Below are positions 9,095 to 17,536 of a stretch of 44,788 nt of DNA, in pieces. Location of the stretch: the NCBI GenBank assembly GCA_012729475.1, contig JAAYDB010000093.1, forward strand, positions 1 through 44,788, written 5' to 3'. Below the pieces are notes generated by a model. That model was not told the origin of the DNA, searched no databases, and saw only the letters and a program-made list of their open reading frames with translations. The first letter of the stretch is position 1; each line of letters starts with the position of its first letter. The translations under genes and the position numbers were made by a program. Origin of the DNA: Bacteroidota bacterium. GTDB lineage: Bacteria > Bacteroidota > Bacteroidia > Bacteroidales > VadinHA17.

Positions 9095-9430
9095 TTATTG
9101 CATTAACCTGATGCAGGTCTCACGATCATCGTGTATTTCCAGTATGGTATTCAGATGAAGAGTCCTGAATACTTCCATTACCTCAGGAGTAATACCGGTG
9201 AACTTTATTATACCAAGATTATCTCTTGCTGCCCTGTTTATCTGAAGTAAACAACCATATCCGGTACTGTCAATGTATTTTATATTAGCCAGATCAATAA
9301 CCACCCTTGAATTGCCGGCTTCAAGGGTCTTAATTATCTGGTTTTTTATTTCATCAACGTTCAGAGCATTGATGTTGTCAGTGTTGAATGTTATAATAAC
9401 AATCCTGTCCTTACTCTCAATGCTAATCAT
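9095..9430 (-). CDS. STAS-domain protein (anti-sigma factor antagonist type)
   Basis: A 111-residue single STAS domain of the SpoIIAA/RsbV type. The phosphorylatable serine is in the conserved loop 'IKYIDSTGYG' (Ser55), preceded by the strand VVIDLAN. Such proteins bind anti-sigma kinases when dephosphorylated and release a sigma factor or another effector. It overlaps the upstream Hpt gene by one base (TGATG), so the two are translationally coupled. No RsbW-type kinase or PP2C phosphatase is adjacent. The SiaB kinase at 2077 is the nearest GHKL kinase in the window, about 6.5 kb away. The family call is firm; the partner is unknown. Confidence 0.88.
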   Translation of the reverse strand: MISIESKDRIVIITFNTDNINALNVDEIKNQIIKTLEAGNSRVVIDLANIKYIDSTGYGCLLQINRAARDNLGIIKFTGITPEVMEVFRTLHLNTILEIHDDRETCIRLMQ

Positions 9431-9792
9431 CAGGTTTTATTTAACCGGCAAATAAGTAAATGATCAAGTTCTTTTACAGCCCCTGCAGTGTCGTTGCCAA
9501 ACTTGTTGATATAGTTTCCGTACTTTTCAGGATTAAGCCCTTCCTTTGCTTCAAGCTCAAATGTTTTGAGGATAGAAGCAAGTTCGTCCATGCCCATTAT
9601 GGCTACTGACGACTTTGCTTTATGGGCAAGAAGACCAAGAGAGTAATAATCCTTTTCCGACAGGAGTTGTTGCATCTCATTCTTTATCTCAATAACCTGT
9701 TCCCTGAAAATATCTATCAATTCCGATATTACAGTATCATCATCCCCGGATACCGAATCTAGATATTCAGTGTTGATATATTTATATTCCAT
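9430..9792 (-). CDS. Histidine phosphotransfer (Hpt) domain protein
   Basis: A 120-residue free-standing Hpt protein. The phospho-accepting histidine is in 'LLAHKAKSSVAIMGMDEL' (His57), with the usual small residues one helical turn later. Hpt proteins carry phosphoryl groups between response-regulator receiver domains, usually from a hybrid histidine kinase to an output regulator. No receiver or histidine kinase gene is in the window, so its partners lie elsewhere. It is the first gene of a two-gene unit with the STAS protein, and a TATATTTG -7 box lies about 45 bp upstream. Confidence 0.85.
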   Translation of the reverse strand: MEYKYINTEYLDSVSGDDDTVISELIDIFREQVIEIKNEMQQLLSEKDYYSLGLLAHKAKSSVAIMGMDELASILKTFELEAKEGLNPEKYGNYINKFGNDTAGAVKELDHLLICRLNKT

Positions 9793-9837
9793 ATTATTAG
9801 GAAGATAATATTACGGTTTACAGCCTGCATAGTTGAA

Positions 9838-9845
9838 CAAATATA
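9838..9845 (-). promoter_or_regulatory. Candidate -7 box for the Hpt-STAS operon
   Basis: Minus-strand TATATTTG is an exact TAnnTTTG match about 45 bp upstream of the Hpt start codon at 9792. A TTTG lies upstream but at a shorter spacing (14 bp) than the consensus. Confidence 0.45.
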
Positions 9846-9948
9846 AAATATTTTTTGGCCAAAATGCTCTATTTTCCTGTATGATGACCCGGTTTTTTTT
9901 AAAGAAGTAAATTAGTGTTAATTTTATGATTCGAAAAAAGTAAGATAT

Positions 9949-12060
9949 ATGAAGTATAATTTATGCATTTTTGTTTTGTTTATAGTATTCTGTTCTTCAC
10001 CCTCAGTGGCACAGACAGATGTCCGGATAAAGAAAAGTGAATTCAGAAAAGAAAAAGATGGTTTCAACCAGGCCTGGAAACACATTACCGATGGTGACTC
10101 TTTTTTCAGGCTGGGAGGTATATGGTATGCTTATGCCTTTGAAGAATATAAACAGGCAGCTCTATACAATGATCTTAATCCTGACCTGAACTACAAAACA
10201 GGAGTGGCGGCCTTGTTATCAGATGAAAAGGATAAAGCCCTCCAATATTTTATTAAAGCCTCAGAACTCACAGATGATTTGCCGGAGGATTACCTTCTGA
10301 TGACTGGACGTGCCTTACAGTATACGGGTAATTACAGAGAAGCAGCGGAAAAAATTAATTCCTATCTGCTGTCTGAAAGTGAAAAAACAAAAGAAGCAAC
10401 AGATAAGGCCACCAAATATCTGTCAGAATGTAATAATGCTCTTTCTCTTATGAATGATAGCCTTGAGGTTATGATAGAAAATATGGGTGAAAAGATCAAC
10501 TCTGTTGCAGATGATTATGCTCAGGTACTTACTGCTGGCCGTGATTCAATGTTTTTTGCCTCTCGCCGGAAAAATTCAAAATCACCCACAATATATAAGG
10601 ATTCGAAATATGATGAGAATATATTCTTTTCAAAATTACTGTCAGATGAATGGGAACATGCAACCACTGCAGGCGATGAACTGAATACTCAATATTGCGA
10701 AGCACCTCTATATATTAATGCCCCGGGCGATGAGCTGTATATATATGCCGGTTATCAGCGCAGAGGAAATATCATGGTTTCAAGGATGAAAAATGGAAAA
10801 TGGAGTAAACCGGGGAAAGTACCATTCAAAATAAATACAAGAGATTCTGAGACTTCCTTCACTTTTTCTCCTTCAGGTAATGAAATATGGTTTGTCACTG
10901 ACAAAGGAAAAGATTCGTTTGGAGGGAAAGATATTTATTTTGTCAGACAAACAGGTGAAAATAAATGGTCTGAACCTCAAAATGCAGGCCCTAAAATAAA
11001 TACCGCATTAGATGAGGAATCTCTCAGGTTCTCTTCAGGTGGCGATACTCTCTGGTTCAGTTCAAAAGGTCATAATAGTGTTGGAGCTTACGACATATTT
11101 TATAGTGTAAGAGATTCGGCCGGTATATGGGGAGAAGCTGTGAATTATGGAATACCGGTTAATACTCCATGGGATGAACTGTTCTTTTTCCCACCTGAAA
11201 AACAATACGATCATTTTTATTTCAGCTCAAACCGACCAGGCAGCCTTGGCGGAATGGATATCTTCACAGGACGGATCCTTCCTCCTGAACCGGATACCTC
11301 TTTTCTTGAAGTAGTACAGGAGCCTCCGGAGCCTGTGTTGCCGGATACAGTGATTGTAAGAGATACTGTGGTAGTAATTAAAGAAATAACCCAGACAGTC
11401 CCGGTACCTGAGCCTGCTCCTGAACCTGAAGAAAACATTTTTGTTTATCTTACAGGCCGGATAACTGATTCAGAATCCGGCGATCCCATAATGGCTAAAA
11501 TTGATCTTATAGATATAATGACAGATATTGTGGTTACAACTACTGCAAGCTCTGATATAGACGGGTCTTACAGGATCAGATTACCAGAAACCAAACCCTG
11601 GATGATAGATATACGCGCCGGGGGGTACCTTTCTGAAATGAAAAGGGTTATCATACCCGATAATCTCACAGAAGATTTTATACGCCTCGATGTGCCCGTA
11701 ATTAAAGTGAAAGTAGGAAAAAAGGTGGTTCTTAATAATATACTATTCGAAACAGGAAAATCTGTGCTTACTCCTGGTTCTTCAGCTGAACTTGACCGGT
11801 TGACAGATATTCTGGAAGAAAACGAACATATGAGGATTGAAATATCAGGTCATACTGATAATACTGGCAGTGAATCACTTAACTTCCGCCTGTCGGAAAG
11901 CCGGGCTAAAGCTGTGGTTGATTTTCTTGTAAAAAACGGTATCGATATTGCCAGACTTGAATACAGAGGATACGGACCACAGCAGCCAATAGCGGATAAC
12001 ACAACAGCCGAAGGACGATCACGTAACAGAAGAGTGGAATTTAAAATTCTTGAATTCTGA
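9949..12060 (+). CDS. PorE-like outer-membrane protein (TPR, PD40 propeller, carboxypeptidase-regulatory and OmpA domains)
   Basis: A 703-residue exported protein. The signal peptide covers about residues 1-22 (hydrophobic core, then SSPSVAQ). TPR-like helices follow (about 35-170), then a PD40/WD40-like beta-propeller (about 180-450) with recurrent 'FSSGGDTLWFSSKGH' and 'YFSSNRPGSLGGMDIF' blades. A proline-rich linker leads to a carboxypeptidase-regulatory-like domain (about 500-580, 'LTGRITDSESGDPIMAKI') and a C-terminal OmpA peptidoglycan-binding domain ('ISGHTDNTGSESLNFRLS'). This architecture is that of PorE, a type IX secretion component of Porphyromonas gingivalis that links the machinery to peptidoglycan. 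PorE itself is a lipoprotein, whereas here a lipobox is not convincing. Bacteroidota encode several such paralogues, so a T9SS role is inference. Confidence 0.82.
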   Translation: MKYNLCIFVLFIVFCSSPSVAQTDVRIKKSEFRKEKDGFNQAWKHITDGDSFFRLGGIWYAYAFEEYKQAALYNDLNPDLNYKTGVAALLSDEKDKALQYFIKASELTDDLPEDYLLMTGRALQYTGNYREAAEKINSYLLSESEKTKEATDKATKYLSECNNALSLMNDSLEVMIENMGEKINSVADDYAQVLTAGRDSMFFASRRKNSKSPTIYKDSKYDENIFFSKLLSDEWEHATTAGDELNTQYCEAPLYINAPGDELYIYAGYQRRGNIMVSRMKNGKWSKPGKVPFKINTRDSETSFTFSPSGNEIWFVTDKGKDSFGGKDIYFVRQTGENKWSEPQNAGPKINTALDEESLRFSSGGDTLWFSSKGHNSVGAYDIFYSVRDSAGIWGEAVNYGIPVNTPWDELFFFPPEKQYDHFYFSSNRPGSLGGMDIFTGRILPPEPDTSFLEVVQEPPEPVLPDTVIVRDTVVVIKEITQTVPVPEPAPEPEENIFVYLTGRITDSESGDPIMAKIDLIDIMTDIVVTTTASSDIDGSYRIRLPETKPWMIDIRAGGYLSEMKRVIIPDNLTEDFIRLDVPVIKVKVGKKVVLNNILFETGKSVLTPGSSAELDRLTDILEENEHMRIEISGHTDNTGSESLNFRLSESRAKAVVDFLVKNGIDIARLEYRGYGPQQPIADNTTAEGRSRNRRVEFKILEF

Positions 12061-12124
12061 GCAATAGTTTTTTTTTGAAAAAAGGATTTATAAAAAACAT
12101 ATTCATACTAATAATAATTAACCA

Positions 12125-13231
12125 ATGAAAAGCACTCCTTTTACTGAATTTCATAAAATGGCCGGAGCAAAAATGGTAGCTTTTGCCGGATATAATATGC
12201 CTGTAGAATACTCAGGAATAAATGATGAACATATTAATGTGAGAAAAGGAGTTGGAGTTTTTGATGTATCACATATGGGAGAATTTTGGGTAAAAGGATC
12301 AAATGCCCTGGATTTTCTTCAGTATATTACTTCCAATGATGTGGCTCAGCTTTATGACGGAAAAGTACAATATAGCTGTTTCCCCAACGGCAGAGGAGGT
12401 ATTGTGGATGATCTTCTGATATACAGGTTTAATGAAGAGAAATATTTACTTGTTGTTAATGCTGCCAATATCGCAAAAGATTGGGACTGGTGCGTACAAC
12501 ATGCCGGGAAGTTTGGATTGAAAGAAGGCAGTGACCTTCTAAATGCTTCTGACAGCATAGCTCAACTCGCCATTCAGGGACCACTTGCTATGAAAACAAT
12601 ACAGAAGCTTACTGATACTCCTGTTGATAAAATGGATTATTACACATTCAAAGAAGTGAGTCTTGCCGGCATCACCGATGCAATATTTTCAACTACAGGT
12701 TATACCGGTGCAGGAGGATGTGAAATATATGTAAAGAATGAGGACGGAGAGAAACTTTGGAAAGCGGTTTTTGATGCCGGAAAGGAATTTGAAATAAAGC
12801 CAGCCGGACTTGGAGCTCGTGATACCCTGAGACTTGAAATGGGATATTGCCTCTATGGAAATGATATAAACGACAATACTTCTCCCTTAGAAGCAGGACT
12901 AGGTTGGATCACAAAATTTGCAGATGAAAAGGATTTTATTGATAAAGACTTTCTGCTGAAACAAAAGAAAGAGGGAGTATCGAAAAAACTTAAGGGATTT
13001 GTAATGATTGACAGAGGTATCCCGAGACAACATTATGAAGTAGTCGATTCTAAAGGTAATGTGATAGGAGAAGTGACATCGGGCACTATGTCGCCCATGC
13101 TCAGACAGGGAATAGGTATGGCCTATTTGTCGGATAGTCACTGGAAGGCTGATACAGAAATATTTATTCGCATCAGAAATAAGGATCTCAGAGCAAAAGT
13201 TGTTATTCCTCCTTTTTATAAATCAGTATAA
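12125..13231 (+). CDS. gcvT: Glycine cleavage system aminomethyltransferase (T protein)
   Basis: A 368-residue T protein that transfers the one-carbon unit from the aminomethyl group on lipoylated GcvH to tetrahydrofolate, releasing ammonia. Family features are the start '[23 protein letters not shown]', '[11 protein letters not shown]' near residue 50, '[13 protein letters not shown]', '[17 protein letters not shown]' and the C-terminal '[19 protein letters not shown]'. Length is normal. gcvH and gcvP are not adjacent. It lies 64 bp after the PorE-like gene. No glycine riboswitch is seen upstream, where there is too little room for one. Confidence 0.96.
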   Translation: MKSTPFTEFHKMAGAKMVAFAGYNMPVEYSGINDEHINVRKGVGVFDVSHMGEFWVKGSNALDFLQYITSNDVAQLYDGKVQYSCFPNGRGGIVDDLLIYRFNEEKYLLVVNAANIAKDWDWCVQHAGKFGLKEGSDLLNASDSIAQLAIQGPLAMKTIQKLTDTPVDKMDYYTFKEVSLAGITDAIFSTTGYTGAGGCEIYVKNEDGEKLWKAVFDAGKEFEIKPAGLGARDTLRLEMGYCLYGNDINDNTSPLEAGLGWITKFADEKDFIDKDFLLKQKKEGVSKKLKGFVMIDRGIPRQHYEVVDSKGNVIGEVTSGTMSPMLRQGIGMAYLSDSHWKADTEIFIRIRNKDLRAKVVIPPFYKSV

Positions 13232-13258
13232 TATCAGAAACTTTTTTTCCTTTCAAAG

Positions 13259-13284
13259 TTTAATGATCACTTTTGATCATTAAA
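13259..13284. repeat. Perfect 10-bp inverted repeat between gcvT and comB
   Basis: TTTAATGATC (13259-13268) and GATCATTAAA (13275-13284) are perfect inverted arms around ACTTTT. The following A-run would not make a strong forward terminator, but the arms are AT-rich with T-runs before them. It may terminate gcvT transcription weakly or be an operator, since it lies just upstream of the comB promoter. Confidence 0.55.
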
Positions 13285-13294
13285 AAAGATTATT

Positions 13295-13325
13295 TCTGAA
13301 AATTCTTACTTCCATGTTATATTTG
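13295..13325 (+). promoter_or_regulatory. Bacteroidota-type promoter of comB
   Basis: TATATTTG (13318-13325) matches TAnnTTTG exactly, and TCTG (13295-13298) lies 19 bp upstream in place of TTTG. The comB ATG is at 13371. Confidence 0.5.
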
Positions 13326-13370
13326 TTCCCTGAAAACTGAATAGTGATTCTTCTTAATATTATATAACAA

Positions 13371-14093
13371 ATGAATTACAGAAAACTTGAAACCTGTTTT
13401 TCTCCATTACTCTTTGAGCCTGAAAACCATAAGGGTGCAATAGTGGTTATTATTGATATCTTAAGGGCAACATCAGCTATATGTACTGCATTCGGGCACG
13501 GAGCAAAATCAATCATTCCGGTCAAAACGACAGAAGAAGCAAAAGAATATAAAAAACAAGGTTATCTTGTTGCAGCAGAAAGAGATGGTTATGTCCTCGA
13601 TTTTGCAGATTTTGGTAATTCACCTTTCAATTTCACTCGTGATAGGGTAGAAGGCAAAACAATCGTTTACAGTACAACCAATGGGACAGGTATTATTAAA
13701 CAGGCTTCAGGATCAGGATCTGTAGTAATAGGGTCTTTTCTTAATTTCTCTTCTCTTATAAGATGGATACTGAATAGAGATAGTGATGTTGTCCTTTTTT
13801 GTGCAGGATGGAAAGACAGGTTCAATCTTGAGGATACAATATGTGCCGGGGCTTTTGCAGAGAGATTAATGCAGAGCTCCAGATTCGTAACAGACTGCGA
13901 TTCAACACTCGCAGCTCTTGATTTATGGTCTGTGGCAAAGCCTGATCCTAAATCTTATATTGATAAGGCAGCCCAGAGATCAAGATTGCGCGATAAAGGT
14001 CTGGATGATTGTATAGACTTTTGCCTTACAATGGATTATACAGAAAAGATCCCTGTAATCCAAAATGATATTCTTGTTGATAATATTTTATAA
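13371..14093 (+). CDS. comB: 2-phosphosulfolactate phosphatase family protein (ComB)
   Basis: A 240-residue protein of the ComB family, Mg-dependent phosphatases that convert 2-phosphosulfolactate to sulfolactate. Family motifs are the N-terminal 'IIDILRATSAICTA' (about 27-40), 'AAERDG', 'LDFADFGNSPFNF' and 'STTNGTGII'. ComB was defined in methanogen coenzyme M synthesis, yet many Bacteroidota carry the gene without that pathway, so the physiological substrate here is uncertain. It stands alone with its own promoter about 100 bp before serC, on the same strand. The location beside phosphoserine synthesis suggests a link with sulfonate or three-carbon phosphoester metabolism, but that is inference. 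Confidence 0.88.
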   Translation: MNYRKLETCFSPLLFEPENHKGAIVVIIDILRATSAICTAFGHGAKSIIPVKTTEEAKEYKKQGYLVAAERDGYVLDFADFGNSPFNFTRDRVEGKTIVYSTTNGTGIIKQASGSGSVVIGSFLNFSSLIRWILNRDSDVVLFCAGWKDRFNLEDTICAGAFAERLMQSSRFVTDCDSTLAALDLWSVAKPDPKSYIDKAAQRSRLRDKGLDDCIDFCLTMDYTEKIPVIQNDILVDNIL

Positions 14094-14142
14094 TTATATA
14101 ATTTTACTGTTATTTCTTTAACAATTAAGTTCATTTTTTAAT

Positions 14143-14150
14143 TATTTTTG
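14143..14150 (+). promoter_or_regulatory. Candidate -7 box for the serC-serA operon
   Basis: TATTTTTG matches TAnnTTTG exactly, 47 bp before the serC ATG. The -33 position is only T/A-rich (TTTAACA). Confidence 0.45.
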
Positions 14151-14196
14151 CGAAGCTTAAAACAGATTTTTTACCTTAAATAAATCAAACCATATT

Positions 14197-15267
14197 ATGA
14201 AAAAGCACAATTTTTATGCAGGACCTTCAATTTTACCACAGTATACACTTGATAAATCAATTGAGGGAATCAAGGATTTTGCAGGTACCGGATTATCTAT
14301 TCTTGAGATTTCACACCGGAGTAAAGAATTCATAGCTTGTATGAACGATACTATATCTTTATGCAGGGAATTGTTGGATATTCCTTCCGGTTACCAGGTG
14401 GTTTTCCTTGGTGGTGGCGCCAGTACCCAGTTTGCTATGGTCCCTATGAATCTTATGGTTAAAAAATCAGCATATTTAATTACCGGTTCATGGGCCAGTA
14501 AAGCTTTCAAGGAAGCTGGTTTCTTCGGTGAAGCTGTTGAGGTTGCTTCTTCTAAAGACAAGAATTTTAATTATATCCCCAAAAACTATAGTGTTCCTTC
14601 TGATGCCGATTATTTTCATATAACAACAAATAATACAATATTTGGAACTGAGTTGAAAAAAGAACCGGATGTAGCTGTTCCCCTGGTGGCAGATATGTCT
14701 TCCGATATATTCAGTCGCCCGGTTGATGTATCGAAATATGCCGCTATTTATGCCGGTGCCCAGAAGAACCTTGCCCCGGCAGGTGTAACTATGATAATAT
14801 TAAAAGAAGATCTTCTCGGAAAAGTTGATCGTCCGATACCTTCAATGTTTGACTACAGAACTCATATAAAAGCAGAATCAATGTTCAATACTCCTCCTTG
14901 TTTTGCTGTTTATGCAGCCCAACAGACACTGCAATGGTTAAAGGACCTCGGAGGTGTTAGAGTAATGCAGAAAAAAAATGCAGAGAAAGCTGCTATTCTT
15001 TATGATGAGATCGACCGCAATAAATTGTTCGTGCCTACAGTAACCGATCCTGAAGACCGTTCCGTAATGAATATCTGTTTTATTATGGCTGATGAGTATA
15101 AAGAACTGGAAAAACCTTTTAACGAATTTGCAAAATCAAAAGGTATGATAGGAATAACAGGGCACAGATCTGTTGGTGGCTTCAGAGCCTCAACATACAA
15201 TGCCCTTCCGAAAGAGAGCGTTCAGGCTTTGGTTCAGGTTATGAAAGAATTTGAGAATAATAATTAA
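14197..15267 (+). CDS. serC: Phosphoserine aminotransferase
   Basis: A 356-residue class V PLP aminotransferase that converts 3-phosphohydroxypyruvate and glutamate to O-phosphoserine. It opens with '[11 protein letters not shown]', the usual SerC start, and carries the glycine-rich phosphate loop '[11 protein letters not shown]' (71-81). The PLP lysine is Lys190 in '[13 protein letters not shown]', and the C-terminal '[15 protein letters not shown]' binds the substrate phosphate. Length is standard. It is 14 bp upstream of serA, with which it forms an operon that continues into the DUF1015 gene. Confidence 0.97.
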   Translation: MKKHNFYAGPSILPQYTLDKSIEGIKDFAGTGLSILEISHRSKEFIACMNDTISLCRELLDIPSGYQVVFLGGGASTQFAMVPMNLMVKKSAYLITGSWASKAFKEAGFFGEAVEVASSKDKNFNYIPKNYSVPSDADYFHITTNNTIFGTELKKEPDVAVPLVADMSSDIFSRPVDVSKYAAIYAGAQKNLAPAGVTMIILKEDLLGKVDRPIPSMFDYRTHIKAESMFNTPPCFAVYAAQQTLQWLKDLGGVRVMQKKNAEKAAILYDEIDRNKLFVPTVTDPEDRSVMNICFIMADEYKELEKPFNEFAKSKGMIGITGHRSVGGFRASTYNALPKESVQALVQVMKEFENNN

Positions 15268-15281
15268 AAAAATTTATCAGG

Positions 15282-16202
15282 ATGAAAATACTTGTAGCAA
15301 CAGAAAAACCATTTGCACCCCTCGCAGTAAATATGATTCGTGAAGTAACTGAAGCAGCAGGACATGAGCTGGCATTACTGGAAAACTATACAGATGTTGC
15401 AGATCTCCTTTCTGAAGTAGCTGATGCAGATGCTCTTATTGTCAGAAGCGACAAGGTTACAGCCCAGGTATTGGATGCTGCCAAAAATCTGAAGATTGTC
15501 GTCAGAGCCGGTGCCGGTTATGATAATCTTGACCTTACAGCCTGTTCAGCTAATAATGTAGTAGCAATGAATACCCCGGGCCAAAACTCAAATGCAGTAG
15601 CTGAACTGGCATTTGAAATGATGCTATATCAGGCCAGAGGCGGATTTGCAGGAAAAGCTGGTACAGAACTGAGAGGAAAAACCCTCGGATTGATGGCATT
15701 CGGAAATGTTGGGAAATATATGGCAAATATTGCAAAAGGATTCGGGATGGATGTCTACGCCTTCGATCCTTTCCTTAGCGGAGAAGCCATTGAAAAAGCC
15801 GGAGTAAAAGTATGTAAGACAGTTGATGATCTCTTTTCAAAATGTCAGTACGTATCTCTTCATATACCTGCTAATGATGAAACAAAAAAATCAATAGGCT
15901 TTGAACTTCTTAAGAAAATGCCTAAAAATGCTGTATTGATTAATACTGCAAGAAAAGAAGTCATAGATGAAGACGGACTACTTAAAATCTTTGCCGAACG
16001 AGGTGATATCAGCTATCTCTCCGATGTCGCCCCCGATTGTAAAAATGAATTCGAAGAAAAATATAAAGACAGATTCATCTTTACTGCAAAAAAGATGGGA
16101 GCACAGACCAAAGAAGCGAATATAAATGCCGGAGTAGCAGCTGCAAGGCAAATTGCTGATTACTTTAAGACAGGAAACGAAACGTTCCGGCTTAATAAGT
16201 AA
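15282..16202 (+). CDS. serA: D-3-phosphoglycerate dehydrogenase, short form with active-site lysine
   Basis: A 306-residue NAD-dependent 2-hydroxyacid dehydrogenase, the first enzyme of serine synthesis. Visible features are 'VVRAGAGYDNLDL' (73-85), the Rossmann loop 'LMAFGNVGKYM' (137-147) and the catalytic arginine in 'NTARKEV' (Arg224). It has neither an ACT nor an ASB domain, so feedback inhibition by serine through ACT is not expected. The usual catalytic histidine motif near the C-terminus (PHxGA) is replaced by 'TAKKMGAQT' (268-276), with lysine at or next to the histidine position. Such lysine-type short enzymes are described in Bacteroidota and Entamoeba. Its place between serC and DUF1015 supports the assignment. 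Confidence 0.93.
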   Translation: MKILVATEKPFAPLAVNMIREVTEAAGHELALLENYTDVADLLSEVADADALIVRSDKVTAQVLDAAKNLKIVVRAGAGYDNLDLTACSANNVVAMNTPGQNSNAVAELAFEMMLYQARGGFAGKAGTELRGKTLGLMAFGNVGKYMANIAKGFGMDVYAFDPFLSGEAIEKAGVKVCKTVDDLFSKCQYVSLHIPANDETKKSIGFELLKKMPKNAVLINTARKEVIDEDGLLKIFAERGDISYLSDVAPDCKNEFEEKYKDRFIFTAKKMGAQTKEANINAGVAAARQIADYFKTGNETFRLNK

Positions 16203-16219
16203 AACATAAAACATATTAT

Positions 16220-17470
16220 ATGGCTATCGTTAAACCTTTCAGGGGATTGAGACCTCCCCATGAAGTAGTAAGCTCATTGGCCTGCCTGCCATATGACGTT
16301 ATGAATACTGAAGAGGCTACAGCTATGGCCCTGGGAAAAGATTGCTCTTTACTACATATCACCAGAGCTGAAATAGATCTGCCCCAGGAAACAGATATTC
16401 ATTCCGAAGAGGTATATAAAAAATCCTTTGCTAACTTTCTGCTGTGGCAGAAAAAGGGCTGGCTCATCCAGGACAGGAAACCTTCTTATTATATCTACGG
16501 ACAAACAATGAAGGGCAAAACCCAATATGGTATCGTTGGCTGTGCGGCTGTCGATGATTATCTTAATGGTGTTATTAAAAAACATGAACTCACCAGACCC
16601 GATAAAGAACAGGACAGAATGATCCATATACGTACCAACAATGCCAATATGGAACCAGTCTTTTTCGCCTATCAGCCTGTGGAAGAACTAGATCTGATAG
16701 TAAATAAAATAATTAGTGAAGAAAAACCTGAATATGATTTTGTGGCAGATGATGGGTTCGGTCATCATTTCTGGGTTGTCAATGACCTTGCCACAGTTAG
16801 GAAAATTGAAAAACTTTTTGCTGAAAAAGTGCCTTGTACTTACGTAGCTGATGGCCATCATAGAACTGCTGCTGCCGCCCTTGTAGGAAAAGAAAAGAGA
16901 GAAAATAACCCCGGTAATACAGGTAGTGAAGAGTATAATTTCTTTATGGCAGTTCATTTTCCGGCAAATCAGCTTAGAATAATTGACTATAACAGGACAA
17001 TAAAAGACCTGAACGGGTTGACTTCGTCTGAGTTCATATCTAGACTTGAAAAAAGTTTTTCAGTTAAGGAAAAAGGAACTAAAACATATAAACCCACAAG
17101 GCTGCATAACTTCTCAATGTATCTTGACGGAAAATGGTACAGCCTTACAGCTAAGAAAGAAACTTACGATGATAATGACCCTATTGGAGTTCTCGATGTT
17201 ACAATACTTACCAATGAAATACTCGCACCTGTTCTCGATATACAGGATCTGAGAAGATCAAAACGTATTGATTTTATTGGGGGTATTCGCGGACTGAAAG
17301 AATTGAAAAAAAGGGTAGATAGTGGAGATATGAGAGTCGCTTTTGCCCTGTATCCTGTTTCAATGGAACAACTTATTACTATAGCTGACTCAGGAAATAT
17401 AATGCCACCCAAGACAACCTGGTTCGAACCGAAACTGCGGAGTGGACTGGTGATACATAAACTGGACTAA
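16220..17470 (+). CDS. DUF1015 family protein of the serine operon
   Basis: A 416-residue DUF1015 protein. Conserved features are the start 'VKPFRGLRPP', 'KHELTRPDKEQDR' (121-133) and the signature 'ADGHHRTAAA' (210-219), with His-His-Arg probably forming a catalytic or phosphate-binding site. DUF1015 genes recur next to serA and serC in Bacteroidota and Clostridia. A role in serine or phosphoserine metabolism, such as serine kinase or phosphatase chemistry, has been proposed for some members, but I cannot show this from sequence. It begins 17 bp after serA and ends the operon, since the next gene has its own promoter. Confidence 0.88.
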   Translation: MAIVKPFRGLRPPHEVVSSLACLPYDVMNTEEATAMALGKDCSLLHITRAEIDLPQETDIHSEEVYKKSFANFLLWQKKGWLIQDRKPSYYIYGQTMKGKTQYGIVGCAAVDDYLNGVIKKHELTRPDKEQDRMIHIRTNNANMEPVFFAYQPVEELDLIVNKIISEEKPEYDFVADDGFGHHFWVVNDLATVRKIEKLFAEKVPCTYVADGHHRTAAAALVGKEKRENNPGNTGSEEYNFFMAVHFPANQLRIIDYNRTIKDLNGLTSSEFISRLEKSFSVKEKGTKTYKPTRLHNFSMYLDGKWYSLTAKKETYDDNDPIGVLDVTILTNEILAPVLDIQDLRRSKRIDFIGGIRGLKELKKRVDSGDMRVAFALYPVSMEQLITIADSGNIMPPKTTWFEPKLRSGLVIHKLD

Positions 17471-17486
17471 AATATCCGGGAGAAAT

Positions 17487-17516
17487 TTTGTCTGAGGCCG
17501 GGTTAAGTTATTTTTG
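17487..17516 (+). promoter_or_regulatory. Bacteroidota-type promoter of the yggS-like gene
   Basis: TTTG (17487-17490), an 18-bp spacer and TATTTTTG (17509-17516) match the consensus as well as the siaB promoter does. The ATG follows at 17537. Confidence 0.65.
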
Positions 17517-17536
17517 CCTTTATTAACAGGTAATCT

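Noticed and set aside
2077-9792. A single multi-gene signalling island joining SiaBC, the transporter and Hpt-STAS
   Set aside because: The genes are on different strands with separate promoters and terminators, and clpB lies between; a functional link remains only a hypothesis.
12061-12124. Possible glycine riboswitch before gcvT
   Set aside because: Only 64 bp separate the genes, with no paired structure of the required size.
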